Of a DNA stretch of 23,792 nucleotides, positions 14,159 to 21,685 are shown piece by piece; positions within the stretch are counted from its first letter, which is position 1, and each line of letters begins with the position of its first letter. The stretch is from Bacillota bacterium (GTDB taxonomy: Bacteria > Bacillota > Clostridia > Lachnospirales > Lachnospiraceae): positions 1 to 23,792 of the forward strand of contig JAFACO010000240.1 of NCBI GenBank assembly GCA_023425485.1, read 5' to 3'. Position numbers and translations under genes: made by a program. Under the pieces are notes generated by a model. The model did not search any database, was not told the DNA's origin, and was given only the letters and a program-made list of their open reading frames with translations.

Positions 14159-16507
14159 TTATGGTTCATTTCCCCATATCAATGTATTCGAGATATAACC
14201 TAAAATATTATTCCAGTCCACATAACTTGTAGCTGTTGAATTGAACGAAAAGTCATTTGTTTGAGTAAAATTGGACCAGTCCGTCTTCCATATCCTTCCC
14301 TTTACTTCAGTACTTGCACCCGGAGCAATGGATCCTGCCGAGCTTGAAAAACCAATCTCAAGGTAACGGTCAGCATTGGTTTTTGATACAGCAGCAAAAG
14401 AGCTTGTGATATTCCCATTACCAGCTGAGGACCAATCACAGTTATAGTTGTTCGCACTTGTACCATCATTTGTAAAGTAGTATCTTATCTTTACATTTGA
14501 AAGGTTGAGGTCTGTAGTTCCGTTATTGATAATCTTAAGGTTGGGATATAGGGTATTCGTGGAGGTTGAGGTATTGGCATTGACCAGCTGCACTTTTATG
14601 CTGGCACCTGGAACTCCTGTTGGTGTAGGGGTAACTGTAGGCGTAGGTGTCGGTGTTACTGTTATGGTTGGTGTCGGTGTTACGGTCACGATTGGCGTCG
14701 GCGTTACCGTCACGATTGGCGTAGGTGTAACGGTTATGACTGGCGTAGGTGTCGGAGTTACAGGATTTGATCCTGAAGGTTCCGTTCCATATGCCAAAAT
14801 CCCATTAACGTAAGCTGTGATATGCAAATTATTACCATAATTACTCATACTTGAATTAAAAGAATAATCATTTGTTTGAGTATAATTGGAATTATCATAT
14901 TTACTCAAGGTAATCTGTATCTCACCGCTATTAGCACCGGGATTTAAGCTGCCTGCACTACTAGTAAATCCAACTTCCGAATAAAAATCTGCTGTGCTAA
15001 ATGCTGATGATAGTGGTAATCTGACCATATTACCAGTTATATTCCCTGATCCAATTACTGCGTAATAGCAATTGAAGGATTGCCATTTACCATCATCACG
15101 GGTATACCAGTAACGAATTTTTACATTAGAAAGTGGTACTGGCACAGTGTCCTCGTTTTTAACCTGTAAACTGAATCGTATTCCACCCGTTGTTGCACTG
15201 GTAGCAGAAGCTTTATAAGTGACGGATACTTTTGCCCCTGGGCCAGTTGGAGCAGGTGTCGGTGTTGGTGATACAGGAGGCGTAACAGATGAGTTTATTC
15301 CGCTTATGATTGCAGTAACGATTGGCTGATTTACTACAGCATAAGTTCTTCTGTCAATTAGCACAGATCCCCCTGGACCATGAGCTCCTATATCCCAATA
15401 AACAGGAACCGCGCCGTATTTCTTGCAATTCTTGGATAAGACATTACAAAAATAAGAACGATAGGTATTGCTCGCTGAATCTTTGTCTGTTTTATCGGTG
15501 GCACAATATTCACCAATAACTACCGGATAGCCCTGCACTACAAATTTATAGTACATTTGAGCAAACTGCGATTCCATATAATCTTCCTGACCCCAGTTTG
15601 ATTTTTTAGAGGAATCAGTAGCTATAGAACCCCATTGGGTTATCTGACTGGAGTTGTCCAGAGTGAATTCATAAGGCGAGTAATAATGAGCTGATATCAT
15701 TATCCTCTTTTCACTGCTAGGTATAGAAGAGGATCTGTAATTATCCGTTGGAATAGCAAAACCAAAGTCTAAGGTCATATGATCAATATTGGTATTCCAT
15801 CCAGTTACCAGCAACCACCTTGCAGCATTATTCCCACCTGTTTGTCTAATGGTATCTACAAAGATTTGATTGTAGGCATTCAGGTTTTGGTATAATACAG
15901 GATCAGGATCATAATAATTACCGTCAAATACTTCATTCATAGATTCAAAGATTAAACGTTCATCGTAATCTTTAAATAGACTGGCATACTGCTGCCATAC
16001 TTTCTGGTACTTTGTTCTAACAGCAGCCTGATCAGCTGCAGTAACCAGCAGCCACGCACCGTTGATCGTATGATAACCATCACCATGCACACCGTCTAGT
16101 ATTACATACATTCCCTTATTGTAGGCATAATCAACAACTTCTTTTATTCTTGCTAATCTTGCTGGATCAATTGCATAATTTGGAGCTGGACCTATTGCAG
16201 TTAATAGTGTAACTGGAATGCGCACTGTATTAAAACCTGCATTCTTTACCGCTGTAAAAAGTTCTGACGTAACTTTGGGATTCCCCCAGGCCTCTTCATT
16301 CGGACCATAGTCATTAAAAGCTTCCATCGTATTTCCCAGGTTCCAGCCTGCGCCCATTGCTGCCACAATTTGCGATTGGTTTAGTTGGTTGAAATCAGTT
16401 GTTACCTCAGCAAATACGCCCTGCCTTGGTATAAAAGTAGCTGCAAGCATTGCTACTATGAGAAGAATAACAAAGAAAGAATTTTTAAACGACTTAACTT
16501 TTACCAC
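14159..16507 (-). CDS. Secreted endo-glucanase: GH5 catalytic domain with two CBM3 modules
   Basis: 782 residues. The start is GTG at 16507 with AGGAGG 9 bases upstream. A signal peptide ends near V-F-A (33). The GH5 domain covers about 38-402: G-W-N-L-G-N-T at 54-60, V-R-I-P-V near 95-99, the acid/base Glu192 in S-M-N-E, A-H-Y-Y-S-P-Y at 273-279, nucleophile Glu333 in I-G-E-Y and W371. This matches GH5 subfamily-4-like endoglucanases. After a Pro/Thr linker comes a first CBM3 (about 425-577), then a 43-residue linker of five V-T-P-T-P repeats, then a second CBM3 (about 635-782). Both CBM3 copies keep L-S-N-V-K-I-R-Y, F-T-Q-T-N-D- or Y-T-Q-T-N-D-type and final G-x-E-P signatures; the first is more diverged. 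CBM3 modules bind crystalline cellulose. No dockerin, so it is a free enzyme and not cellulosomal. Confidence 0.93.
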   Translation of the reverse strand: MVKVKSFKNSFFVILLIVAMLAATFIPRQGVFAEVTTDFNQLNQSQIVAAMGAGWNLGNTMEAFNDYGPNEEAWGNPKVTSELFTAVKNAGFNTVRIPVTLLTAIGPAPNYAIDPARLARIKEVVDYAYNKGMYVILDGVHGDGYHTINGAWLLVTAADQAAVRTKYQKVWQQYASLFKDYDERLIFESMNEVFDGNYYDPDPVLYQNLNAYNQIFVDTIRQTGGNNAARWLLVTGWNTNIDHMTLDFGFAIPTDNYRSSSIPSSEKRIMISAHYYSPYEFTLDNSSQITQWGSIATDSSKKSNWGQEDYMESQFAQMYYKFVVQGYPVVIGEYCATDKTDKDSASNTYRSYFCNVLSKNCKKYGAVPVYWDIGAHGPGGSVLIDRRTYAVVNQPIVTAIISGINSSVTPPVSPTPTPAPTGPGAKVSVTYKASATSATTGGIRFSLQVKNEDTVPVPLSNVKIRYWYTRDDGKWQSFNCYYAVIGSGNITGNMVRLPLSSAFSTADFYSEVGFTSSAGSLNPGANSGEIQITLSKYDNSNYTQTNDYSFNSSMSNYGNNLHITAYVNGILAYGTEPSGSNPVTPTPTPVITVTPTPIVTVTPTPIVTVTPTPTITVTPTPTPTVTPTPTGVPGASIKVQLVNANTSTSTNTLYPNLKIINNGTTDLNLSNVKIRYYFTNDGTSANNYNCDWSSAGNGNITSSFAAVSKTNADRYLEIGFSSSAGSIAPGASTEVKGRIWKTDWSNFTQTNDFSFNSTATSYVDWNNILGYISNTLIWGNEP
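14618..14746 (-). repeat. 24-bp tandem repeats coding the Thr-Pro linker
   Basis: About five units of eight codons (pattern V-T-P-T-P plus three residues) join the two CBM3 modules. The repeats make a long open frame on the other strand, which is an artefact of the repeat composition. Confidence 0.75.
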
Positions 16508-16603
16508 CTTAAACTACCTCCTTTTTAGATTGATAATACCTTTTATGTTCTGCCTGTCCTTAGATTAAATAGATTTGTCAATTGGTAATTAATTACATAA
16601 TTT

Positions 16604-16609
16604 AGTATA
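16604..16609 (-). promoter_or_regulatory. Possible extended -10 promoter of the cellulase gene
   Basis: Minus-strand TATACT preceded by TGT, which makes an extended -10 (TGnTATACT). There is no clear -35. It would give a leader of about 90 bases before the GTG. A TTGACA at about 16577-16582 has no -10 partner at the right distance. Confidence 0.35.
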
Positions 16610-16720
16610 ACAATAAAATTTCAGTTATCCTATAACGATACAGACATCAAATAGCACAATCAGGACATTTTTACATCATTTTACAAAAAGTATTTATAGT
16701 ACAAAGCTGTTGTTTTTAAC

Positions 16721-16754
16721 AGAAAAAGGCATCCCTTACGGGTTGCCTCTTTCT
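16721..16754 (-). terminator. Hairpin terminator of the CMD-SDR operon
   Basis: 15-position stem with two mismatches around a TTAC loop (cores AGGCA/TGCCT and CCC/GGG), followed on the minus strand by TTTTTCTGTT. It lies about 70 bases after the SDR stop. Confidence 0.75.
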
Positions 16755-16821
16755 GAAATCCTACATCTTCACTTATCTGATAATATTAAAATAATGAATA
16801 ATGATTATATCAATAAACGGG

Positions 16822-17628
16822 TTATCTTGTTAACAACCCTGCATCTATCACATACTGACTTCCAGTAATATATCTTGCCCTATCACTTGCCAGAAAAAGT
16901 ACCGAAGCAGCTATATCTTCTACCTCCACCCAAGGCACGGATAAAAGGTTTCCTGCTGATCGTTCGGCGATCTCAATTGCTGTTGTCCCTTCCATCTCAG
17001 CTAATCCATCATTCATCGGTGTATTTACTCCGGTTGGATGAATCGTTAATACTCGAACTCCATAGGGCGCTAATTCAATTGCTTGGGATTTAGCAAGCCC
17101 GATCAATGCGTGCTTTGATGCAGCATAATGTGATATTCGATTCATCCCTCTTAATCCAGCTACCGATGAGTTATATATAATAACTCCACTTTTTTGCTGA
17201 ATAAGATAAGGTATTACATATTTTGATACTAACCATCCACCTTTGAGATTAATATCAATCATTGCATCCCACTCATTTTCTGATAATTCATGGGATAGTC
17301 CATATGCGCAGATACCTGCATTGCTGAATAATATGTCTATGGTACCAAATGCTTTTGCTCCATTTTCCACTGCATAAGCTACATCACTTGCATTTCTGAC
17401 ATCTCCAGCAAATATTTCTATTTTACCCCCAACTGCGACCACTTCTTCTTTTAGTTTCTCTAATTCTTTATTGGAGGACCGATTGTAGGTAGGATACTTA
17501 ATTCTATGTCCAAGATCAAAGGCTATGATATTAGCACCTTCTTCGGCAAAGGCTAAAGCCACTCCCCTCCCCTGCCCCTTGGCTGCTCCTGTAATAAATA
17601 CTGTCTTATTCTCAAATTCTTTTGCCAT
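16822..17628 (-). CDS. Short-chain dehydrogenase/reductase, mycofactocin-coupled type
   Basis: 268 residues, a normal classical SDR length. The cofactor motif T-G-A-A-K-G-Q-G is at 13-20, an acidic residue (Asp38) closes strand two and favours NAD, N-A-G is at 103-105, and the catalytic set is Asn127, Ser155, Tyr168 and Lys172. Two features point to the subgroup known as mycofactocin-coupled or carveol-dehydrogenase-like SDRs: the G-Q-G-R turn of the cofactor motif with the long insert after strand two (41-60), and H-P-T-G-V-N-T-P-M at 197-205. In actinobacteria these hold NAD tightly and pass electrons to mycofactocin; no mycofactocin gene is seen here. Its start follows GAGAGG by 9 bases, and only 4 bases separate it from the CMD gene upstream, so they are co-transcribed. 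The substrate is unknown. Confidence 0.85.
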   Translation of the reverse strand: MAKEFENKTVFITGAAKGQGRGVALAFAEEGANIIAFDLGHRIKYPTYNRSSNKELEKLKEEVVAVGGKIEIFAGDVRNASDVAYAVENGAKAFGTIDILFSNAGICAYGLSHELSENEWDAMIDINLKGGWLVSKYVIPYLIQQKSGVIIYNSSVAGLRGMNRISHYAASKHALIGLAKSQAIELAPYGVRVLTIHPTGVNTPMNDGLAEMEGTTAIEIAERSAGNLLSVPWVEVEDIAASVLFLASDRARYITGSQYVIDAGLLTR

Positions 17629-17632
17629 ATCA

Positions 17633-18160
17633 TTATCCTCTCTTGGTATAAGGAATCAGAATATCATCCAAATCAACCTGCAAGGCTGTGTTAATCAAAT
17701 TCGTTGCAATCATTATACTTCCAAAAGCCGTTAACGCAACAATCTGATCTTCTGTATATCTCTCTTTTAATCTCTCAAATAGTTCAACGGGAATATTGTT
17801 CGCATCACTTACTAAATATTTACCGTATTCTATAATATCCTTCTCTTCTTCGGTAAAAGAAAAGTTATCAAAATCAATTTCTAAATCCACTAATATCTTG
17901 CGGAAGAAGGTAGAGCAGAGCAAACAACTATTCTGAGTTGAAATGGAATAACAATAGAAATTAACCGCTCTTTCTCCCAGGAATTTCTCAACTTCTTTTT
18001 CCAAGGGATACCACTCCATTAATGCATGGAAGGCTGGTAAAGAATGTAGCAGGGTTTTTTTCATATTCGTAACTCTTCCATTTTTTTGTATAAGGTCATC
18101 AAATTGAGCTTTTACCTCAATCGAGGCATTTTCGTATTCCACTTGAGATATATGTGCCAT
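17633..18160 (-). CDS. AhpD/carboxymuconolactone-decarboxylase-like protein
   Basis: 175 residues, cytoplasmic and mainly helical. A C-L-L-C pair at 79-82 sits at the start of a helix, as the redox cysteines do in AhpD-like proteins. The usual histidine three residues after the second cysteine is missing (S-T-F-F follows), and no glutamate precedes the pair at the normal place, so classical AhpD peroxidase chemistry is doubtful. The helix I-V-A-L-T-A-F-G near 140-147 also fits the CMD fold. AGGAG lies 9 bases before the ATG. It is the first gene of a two-gene operon with the SDR and has a perfect consensus promoter. A redox-linked or small-molecule role together with the SDR is plausible but inferred. 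Confidence 0.6.
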   Translation of the reverse strand: MAHISQVEYENASIEVKAQFDDLIQKNGRVTNMKKTLLHSLPAFHALMEWYPLEKEVEKFLGERAVNFYCYSISTQNSCLLCSTFFRKILVDLEIDFDNFSFTEEEKDIIEYGKYLVSDANNIPVELFERLKERYTEDQIVALTAFGSIMIATNLINTALQVDLDDILIPYTKRG

Positions 18161-18180
18161 AACTGCTCTCTCCTTAATTT

Positions 18181-18197
18181 CATATAATTATTATATG
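18181..18197. promoter_or_regulatory. 17-bp palindrome, candidate repressor site of the CMD-SDR operon
   Basis: CATATAATTATTATATG: two perfect 8-bp arms around a single base, placed between the predicted transcription start (about 18206) and the ribosome binding site. A repressor bound here would block the strong promoter. Confidence 0.5.
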
Positions 18198-18212
18198 TAT
18201 AATATGTTTTCT

Positions 18213-18241
18213 ATTATAATTTTCCATATTTATATTGTCAA
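18213..18241 (-). promoter_or_regulatory. Consensus sigma-A promoter of the CMD-SDR operon
   Basis: Minus strand: TTGACA (18236-18241), exactly 17 bases, TATAAT (18213-18218). Both boxes are perfect, the strongest promoter in the window. Confidence 0.85.
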
Positions 18242-18250
18242 CAGAAAAAA

Positions 18251-18310
18251 AGATCAATTAGTAATTCTTTAGCTTTAAAATATCAAACCAAAAGCTTTAC
18301 TAATTGACCT
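18251..18310 (-). terminator. Long stem terminator of the SBP-kinase-regulator operon
   Basis: A 14-pair outer stem (one mismatch, AGGTCAATTAGTAA on the minus strand) and an inner 6-pair stem (AGCTTT/AAAGCT) with a one-sided 6-base bulge, followed on the minus strand by TTTTTTT. It begins 16 bases after the response regulator stop. The T-run ends about 5 bases from the next operon's -35 box, so the two units are packed tightly. Confidence 0.8.
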
Positions 18311-18326
18311 TCTGAAATTGTTATAA

Positions 18327-19907
18327 TTATTTCACATATTTACTTCGATATTCCGTAACCGTCATACCAACATACTTTTTAAATATCTTGCTAAAGTACT
18401 GGGAGTCATTGAAGCCGACCTCATAAAACATATCATTGATGGTGATTTGGCTGTTCTTTAACAGCTGCTTCGCTTTTTCAATACGAACGGTGTTTAAATA
18501 ATTCGAGAAAGTGATATCTTTTTCCTTTTTAAATAAAACCGAGAAGTAATACTTTGAAATCCCCACATAGCTTGCAATATCCTCCAGCGAGATTTTCTTA
18601 TTATAATTGTCATTAATGTACTGCACTGCTTTTTTGATTAAAAGTTCAGAATTATCAACACGGTTGGTGACAAATTCATCAATTAGATTCATAACAAATT
18701 CTCTTATAATATCAATAACTTCCTTTAATTCCTCAGCATTGATAACTTTCTTTTGAAAGACAAAGACATCGTTATCCTCTTGGAAAAATGCATCAAACCT
18801 TTTCAAAATGTCATTAATCATATGCGATAATTCCAGCTTAACTTCCAACGAATTCCCCCGCAAGTGATCCAGCTGCTTTTCCAATTCATCTATTTTCTTA
18901 TAGATTCCTTCGCTGTCACCATCTTCAATGAGCTTGCTGAACTCCTTAACCATGGTAGCATCGGATATAAACTGTCCATCAGAATTCTTCTTCATGGTTT
19001 CTTTGGTCAAATGCTCTCCATCGGATATATAAAACAAATAATCAGACACCTGAAACATCCATTGCAAATGATTTCTCGTATCTTCAATGGTATCTGTAAT
19101 TGGAGAATTGGCACTCTTAAACCCTATATTAAAGTATTGTTTAATGGAGCCTTGTAAATTATCAATACATTTTTGAAGCTTTAGTTCGTTCAGATTTTGA
19201 GCCATTAAGAAGCAAGTAACTGATTTTCCAAATTGCTTTGAGAAAATTTCAACATCCTCATCCTGAAATTTATTTATGATCAGTTCCATGCAAGCAGCGA
19301 TAATATTAGCGGTATGATAATTTACATCCCTATCATTCTTCAACCCTGTACGAAAATCAAATTGAATAAATGCATAGCGTTTGGTATTCCATTCCACATT
19401 AGCCTTCTCAAATTCTTCTCGGACTAGTTCATTACTTCGATTATCACTAAGCAATAAACCTAACAAATGCTCCTGTTGTTTGCGAAGCAGCAGTTTACTA
19501 TTTTCATTGCCGCCTGATAGCTCTCCCAGGGCATCCAGTTTACTCTTCTTGTCCAATAGTATTTTTCGAAGTTCTTCCTCTTCCATTTCTGCTTTAATAA
19601 TATAATTGGAAACTTTTAATTTAATCGCTTCTTTTGCGTAGGAGAAATCATCATAACAAGTCAGGAATATGATTTCCGTATTTGGATTGTCTTCTTTTAT
19701 CTTTTTAGCCAGCCATAGTCCATCCTGTTTTGGCATTTTAATATCCGTTATTACAATATCAGGTCTTAAAGCAACATATTTCTCATAAGCAGATTGCCCA
19801 TTACTTGCTTCCGCTACAATTTCAAACCCTAACTCCTGCCAATTTATCAATGATTTTACACCGATTCGAACCAGCATTTCGTCATCCACTATCATAATTT
19901 TATACAT
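18327..19907 (-). CDS. Response regulator with AraC-type DNA-binding domain (YesN-like)
   Basis: 526 residues. The receiver domain (1-120) has the acidic pair in V-D-D-E (8-10), the phospho-acceptor Asp55 in I-T-D-I-K-M-P, the switch threonine in F-L-T-C-Y (about 83), and a conserved lysine in N-Y-I-I-K-A near 105. A long middle region (about 125-415) of the type seen in large YesN regulators follows. The C-terminal 100 residues hold two helix-turn-helix units, with L-E-D-I-A-S-Y-V-G-I-S and V-G-F-N-D-S-Q-Y-F-S-K-I-F-K-K. AAGGAG lies before the ATG. The kinase stop is 11 bases upstream, so it is phosphorylated by its neighbour. Family members activate sugar transport or polysaccharide-use genes; the target here is not shown by the sequence. 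Confidence 0.93.
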   Translation of the reverse strand: MYKIMIVDDEMLVRIGVKSLINWQELGFEIVAEASNGQSAYEKYVALRPDIVITDIKMPKQDGLWLAKKIKEDNPNTEIIFLTCYDDFSYAKEAIKLKVSNYIIKAEMEEEELRKILLDKKSKLDALGELSGGNENSKLLLRKQQEHLLGLLLSDNRSNELVREEFEKANVEWNTKRYAFIQFDFRTGLKNDRDVNYHTANIIAACMELIINKFQDEDVEIFSKQFGKSVTCFLMAQNLNELKLQKCIDNLQGSIKQYFNIGFKSANSPITDTIEDTRNHLQWMFQVSDYLFYISDGEHLTKETMKKNSDGQFISDATMVKEFSKLIEDGDSEGIYKKIDELEKQLDHLRGNSLEVKLELSHMINDILKRFDAFFQEDNDVFVFQKKVINAEELKEVIDIIREFVMNLIDEFVTNRVDNSELLIKKAVQYINDNYNKKISLEDIASYVGISKYYFSVLFKKEKDITFSNYLNTVRIEKAKQLLKNSQITINDMFYEVGFNDSQYFSKIFKKYVGMTVTEYRSKYVK

Positions 19908-19918
19908 ACACTTCTCCT

Positions 19919-21658
19919 TTATAAGGCGTTATTTGGCACACTGATAATAACCGTTGTTCCAACTCCCACCTTAGAAACAATTCTCAAGCCGTATTCTGTA
20001 CCCAAATATAGTTTCAAGCGCTGATTGACATTATTTAAACCGACTTTACTAAATCGATTAATGTTTTGATCCTGCTTGAAAATATTATCTAATACGTCTT
20101 TTTCAATACCGCTGCCGTTATCCTCTACAACAATTTCTATACAATCTGGTTTCTCTCTGGTATAGATTTGAATGATAATCGGCTCCTCCCTCTTCTCTGC
20201 TTCATCAATCCCATAAATCAATGAATTTTCTACAATTGGCTGTAATATCAGCTTCGGAATATTCAGCCCTTTATGCTCTTCTTTAATATTATAATGAATC
20301 TCAAATAACTGATTAAACCGTAATCTCTGAATTAAAATATAGTTTTCTATATACTGAATTTCTTCCTGTAACATAATCATATTGTTGCCAAAGCTAATAC
20401 TTACTCTTAACAGCTTTACCAAGGCAACTAAGGCATCGGATATGCTGTCCTCTCCCTTTATTTTAGCCATCCATCTGATTGTATTTAAGGTATTATACAA
20501 AAAGTGCGGATTGATCTGTGCATGTAAAACCTCTAATTCCAGTTCATTCTTATTATGCTCTACTGCAACGATATCCTCCATCAAACGCTTAATCTGATTT
20601 ACCATCTGATTAAAGGATTCACTTAAATCATCCAATTCGTTATAAACGTTTGTCGTCACTCTTACATTGAGATTACCTGCTTCCACCTTTTTCATTTGGT
20701 GCATCATTATCTCAATGGGCTTCGTAATCTTTTTTGTATACATAATGGTTGCATTGATCATAATCACGAGAGTTACTAATACAATCATGATGGTATAGAA
20801 TTGCATCCTCTTTAAGTCCGAATACAAAACTGCTTCTGACACAGTCTTTACAACATACCATTTACCATAGTTAAAGGAGGTATATATGGCAACATACTTT
20901 TTACCTTGATCCAGATAACTGACGTAATTGGGTCCATTTTCATCCTCAATCATTGTTTCAAAATAACTGGAGGTACTGTTATCTATCGTCGTAAAATCAT
21001 CCTCGGTGCTGGCAATAATATTACCTGCAGTATCACAGATAAAAATTCGACTTCCATCCTCCTGCAAATCAGGAAATGCTCCTGTAAGTACGTTCTCATC
21101 CACTTCAATATTGATATAGCCCAGTTCCTTTAAAGAAGTTATATCAATTATCTTCCTTCCCATGGAGAAATACCTCTTTGTCATTGTCCCGGAAAGTATC
21201 TTCACGTTTTTTTCTGTGGTAGGGAACCATACGATTTCACCAGTTGTTTGATCCAATTCATACCTGGGGAAGCTTTTTATTCCATCCTTCAACTCCGCAC
21301 CAACCTGATGATATCCGCTGGGGGTAATCACATAGATTCCGTCAATATTCTTACTGGAGATATAAAAACTGTATAACTTATCAATAAGATAATCATTTTC
21401 TCCTATTTTGAGGCTACTTAAAAGCTCTTGATTGGAGATAATTGAATTTGATAAATTCTCAACCTCATTTAAGAGAAAATCTGCGTTATTACCGATTAAT
21501 TCCACGGATTGCATTTCAGATTCCCCATACTGTCTGCGTAGAGTATTCCTAAAATTTTGGAACATTACGATGAAGATAATTAAAAATACTATAATCAGGA
21601 AGATAGCCGCTTTTAAGAACTGTTTTCTAAAACTATGCCTTTCTTTGATACTTCTCAT
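19919..21658 (-). CDS. Sensor histidine kinase, YesM/LytS-type (HisKA_7TM-less, HAMP, His_kinase)
   Basis: 579 residues from ATG 21658, which has GGGAG 7 bases upstream; an earlier ATG (21682) lacks a site. Membrane helices at about 15-33 and 287-307 enclose a 250-residue outer sensor domain of the double-CACHE type. A HAMP domain follows (308-360), then the His_kinase motif with the phosphorylated His385 in Q-I-N-P-H-F-L-Y-N, and a HATPase domain with Asn478 (I-V-E-N-S), D-N-G-S-G at 513-517 and a C-terminal G-V-G-T-T. It sits between a solute-binding protein (27-base gap) and its response regulator (11-base gap). The SBP may present a ligand to the sensor domain; this is inferred. Confidence 0.93.
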   Translation of the reverse strand: MRSIKERHSFRKQFLKAAIFLIIVFLIIFIVMFQNFRNTLRRQYGESEMQSVELIGNNADFLLNEVENLSNSIISNQELLSSLKIGENDYLIDKLYSFYISSKNIDGIYVITPSGYHQVGAELKDGIKSFPRYELDQTTGEIVWFPTTEKNVKILSGTMTKRYFSMGRKIIDITSLKELGYINIEVDENVLTGAFPDLQEDGSRIFICDTAGNIIASTEDDFTTIDNSTSSYFETMIEDENGPNYVSYLDQGKKYVAIYTSFNYGKWYVVKTVSEAVLYSDLKRMQFYTIMIVLVTLVIMINATIMYTKKITKPIEIMMHQMKKVEAGNLNVRVTTNVYNELDDLSESFNQMVNQIKRLMEDIVAVEHNKNELELEVLHAQINPHFLYNTLNTIRWMAKIKGEDSISDALVALVKLLRVSISFGNNMIMLQEEIQYIENYILIQRLRFNQLFEIHYNIKEEHKGLNIPKLILQPIVENSLIYGIDEAEKREEPIIIQIYTREKPDCIEIVVEDNGSGIEKDVLDNIFKQDQNINRFSKVGLNNVNQRLKLYLGTEYGLRIVSKVGVGTTVIISVPNNAL

Positions 21659-21685
21659 GCTTACTCTCCCTTTACTATGCATATC

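Larger units (their letters stand above)
16508..16821. other. Intergenic region between the cellulase and the SDR-CMD operon
   Basis: 313 bases without a gene. It carries the SDR operon terminator (16721-16754) and a candidate cellulase promoter (16604-16609). I see nothing else of note. Confidence 0.6.

Noticed and set aside
14505..14813. Plus-strand frame rich in Val-Gly
   Set aside because: It is the reverse reading of the Thr-Pro linker repeats of the cellulase.
14159..16507. Cellulosomal enzyme
   Set aside because: No dockerin or cohesin; the repeats after the catalytic domain are two CBM3 modules and linkers.
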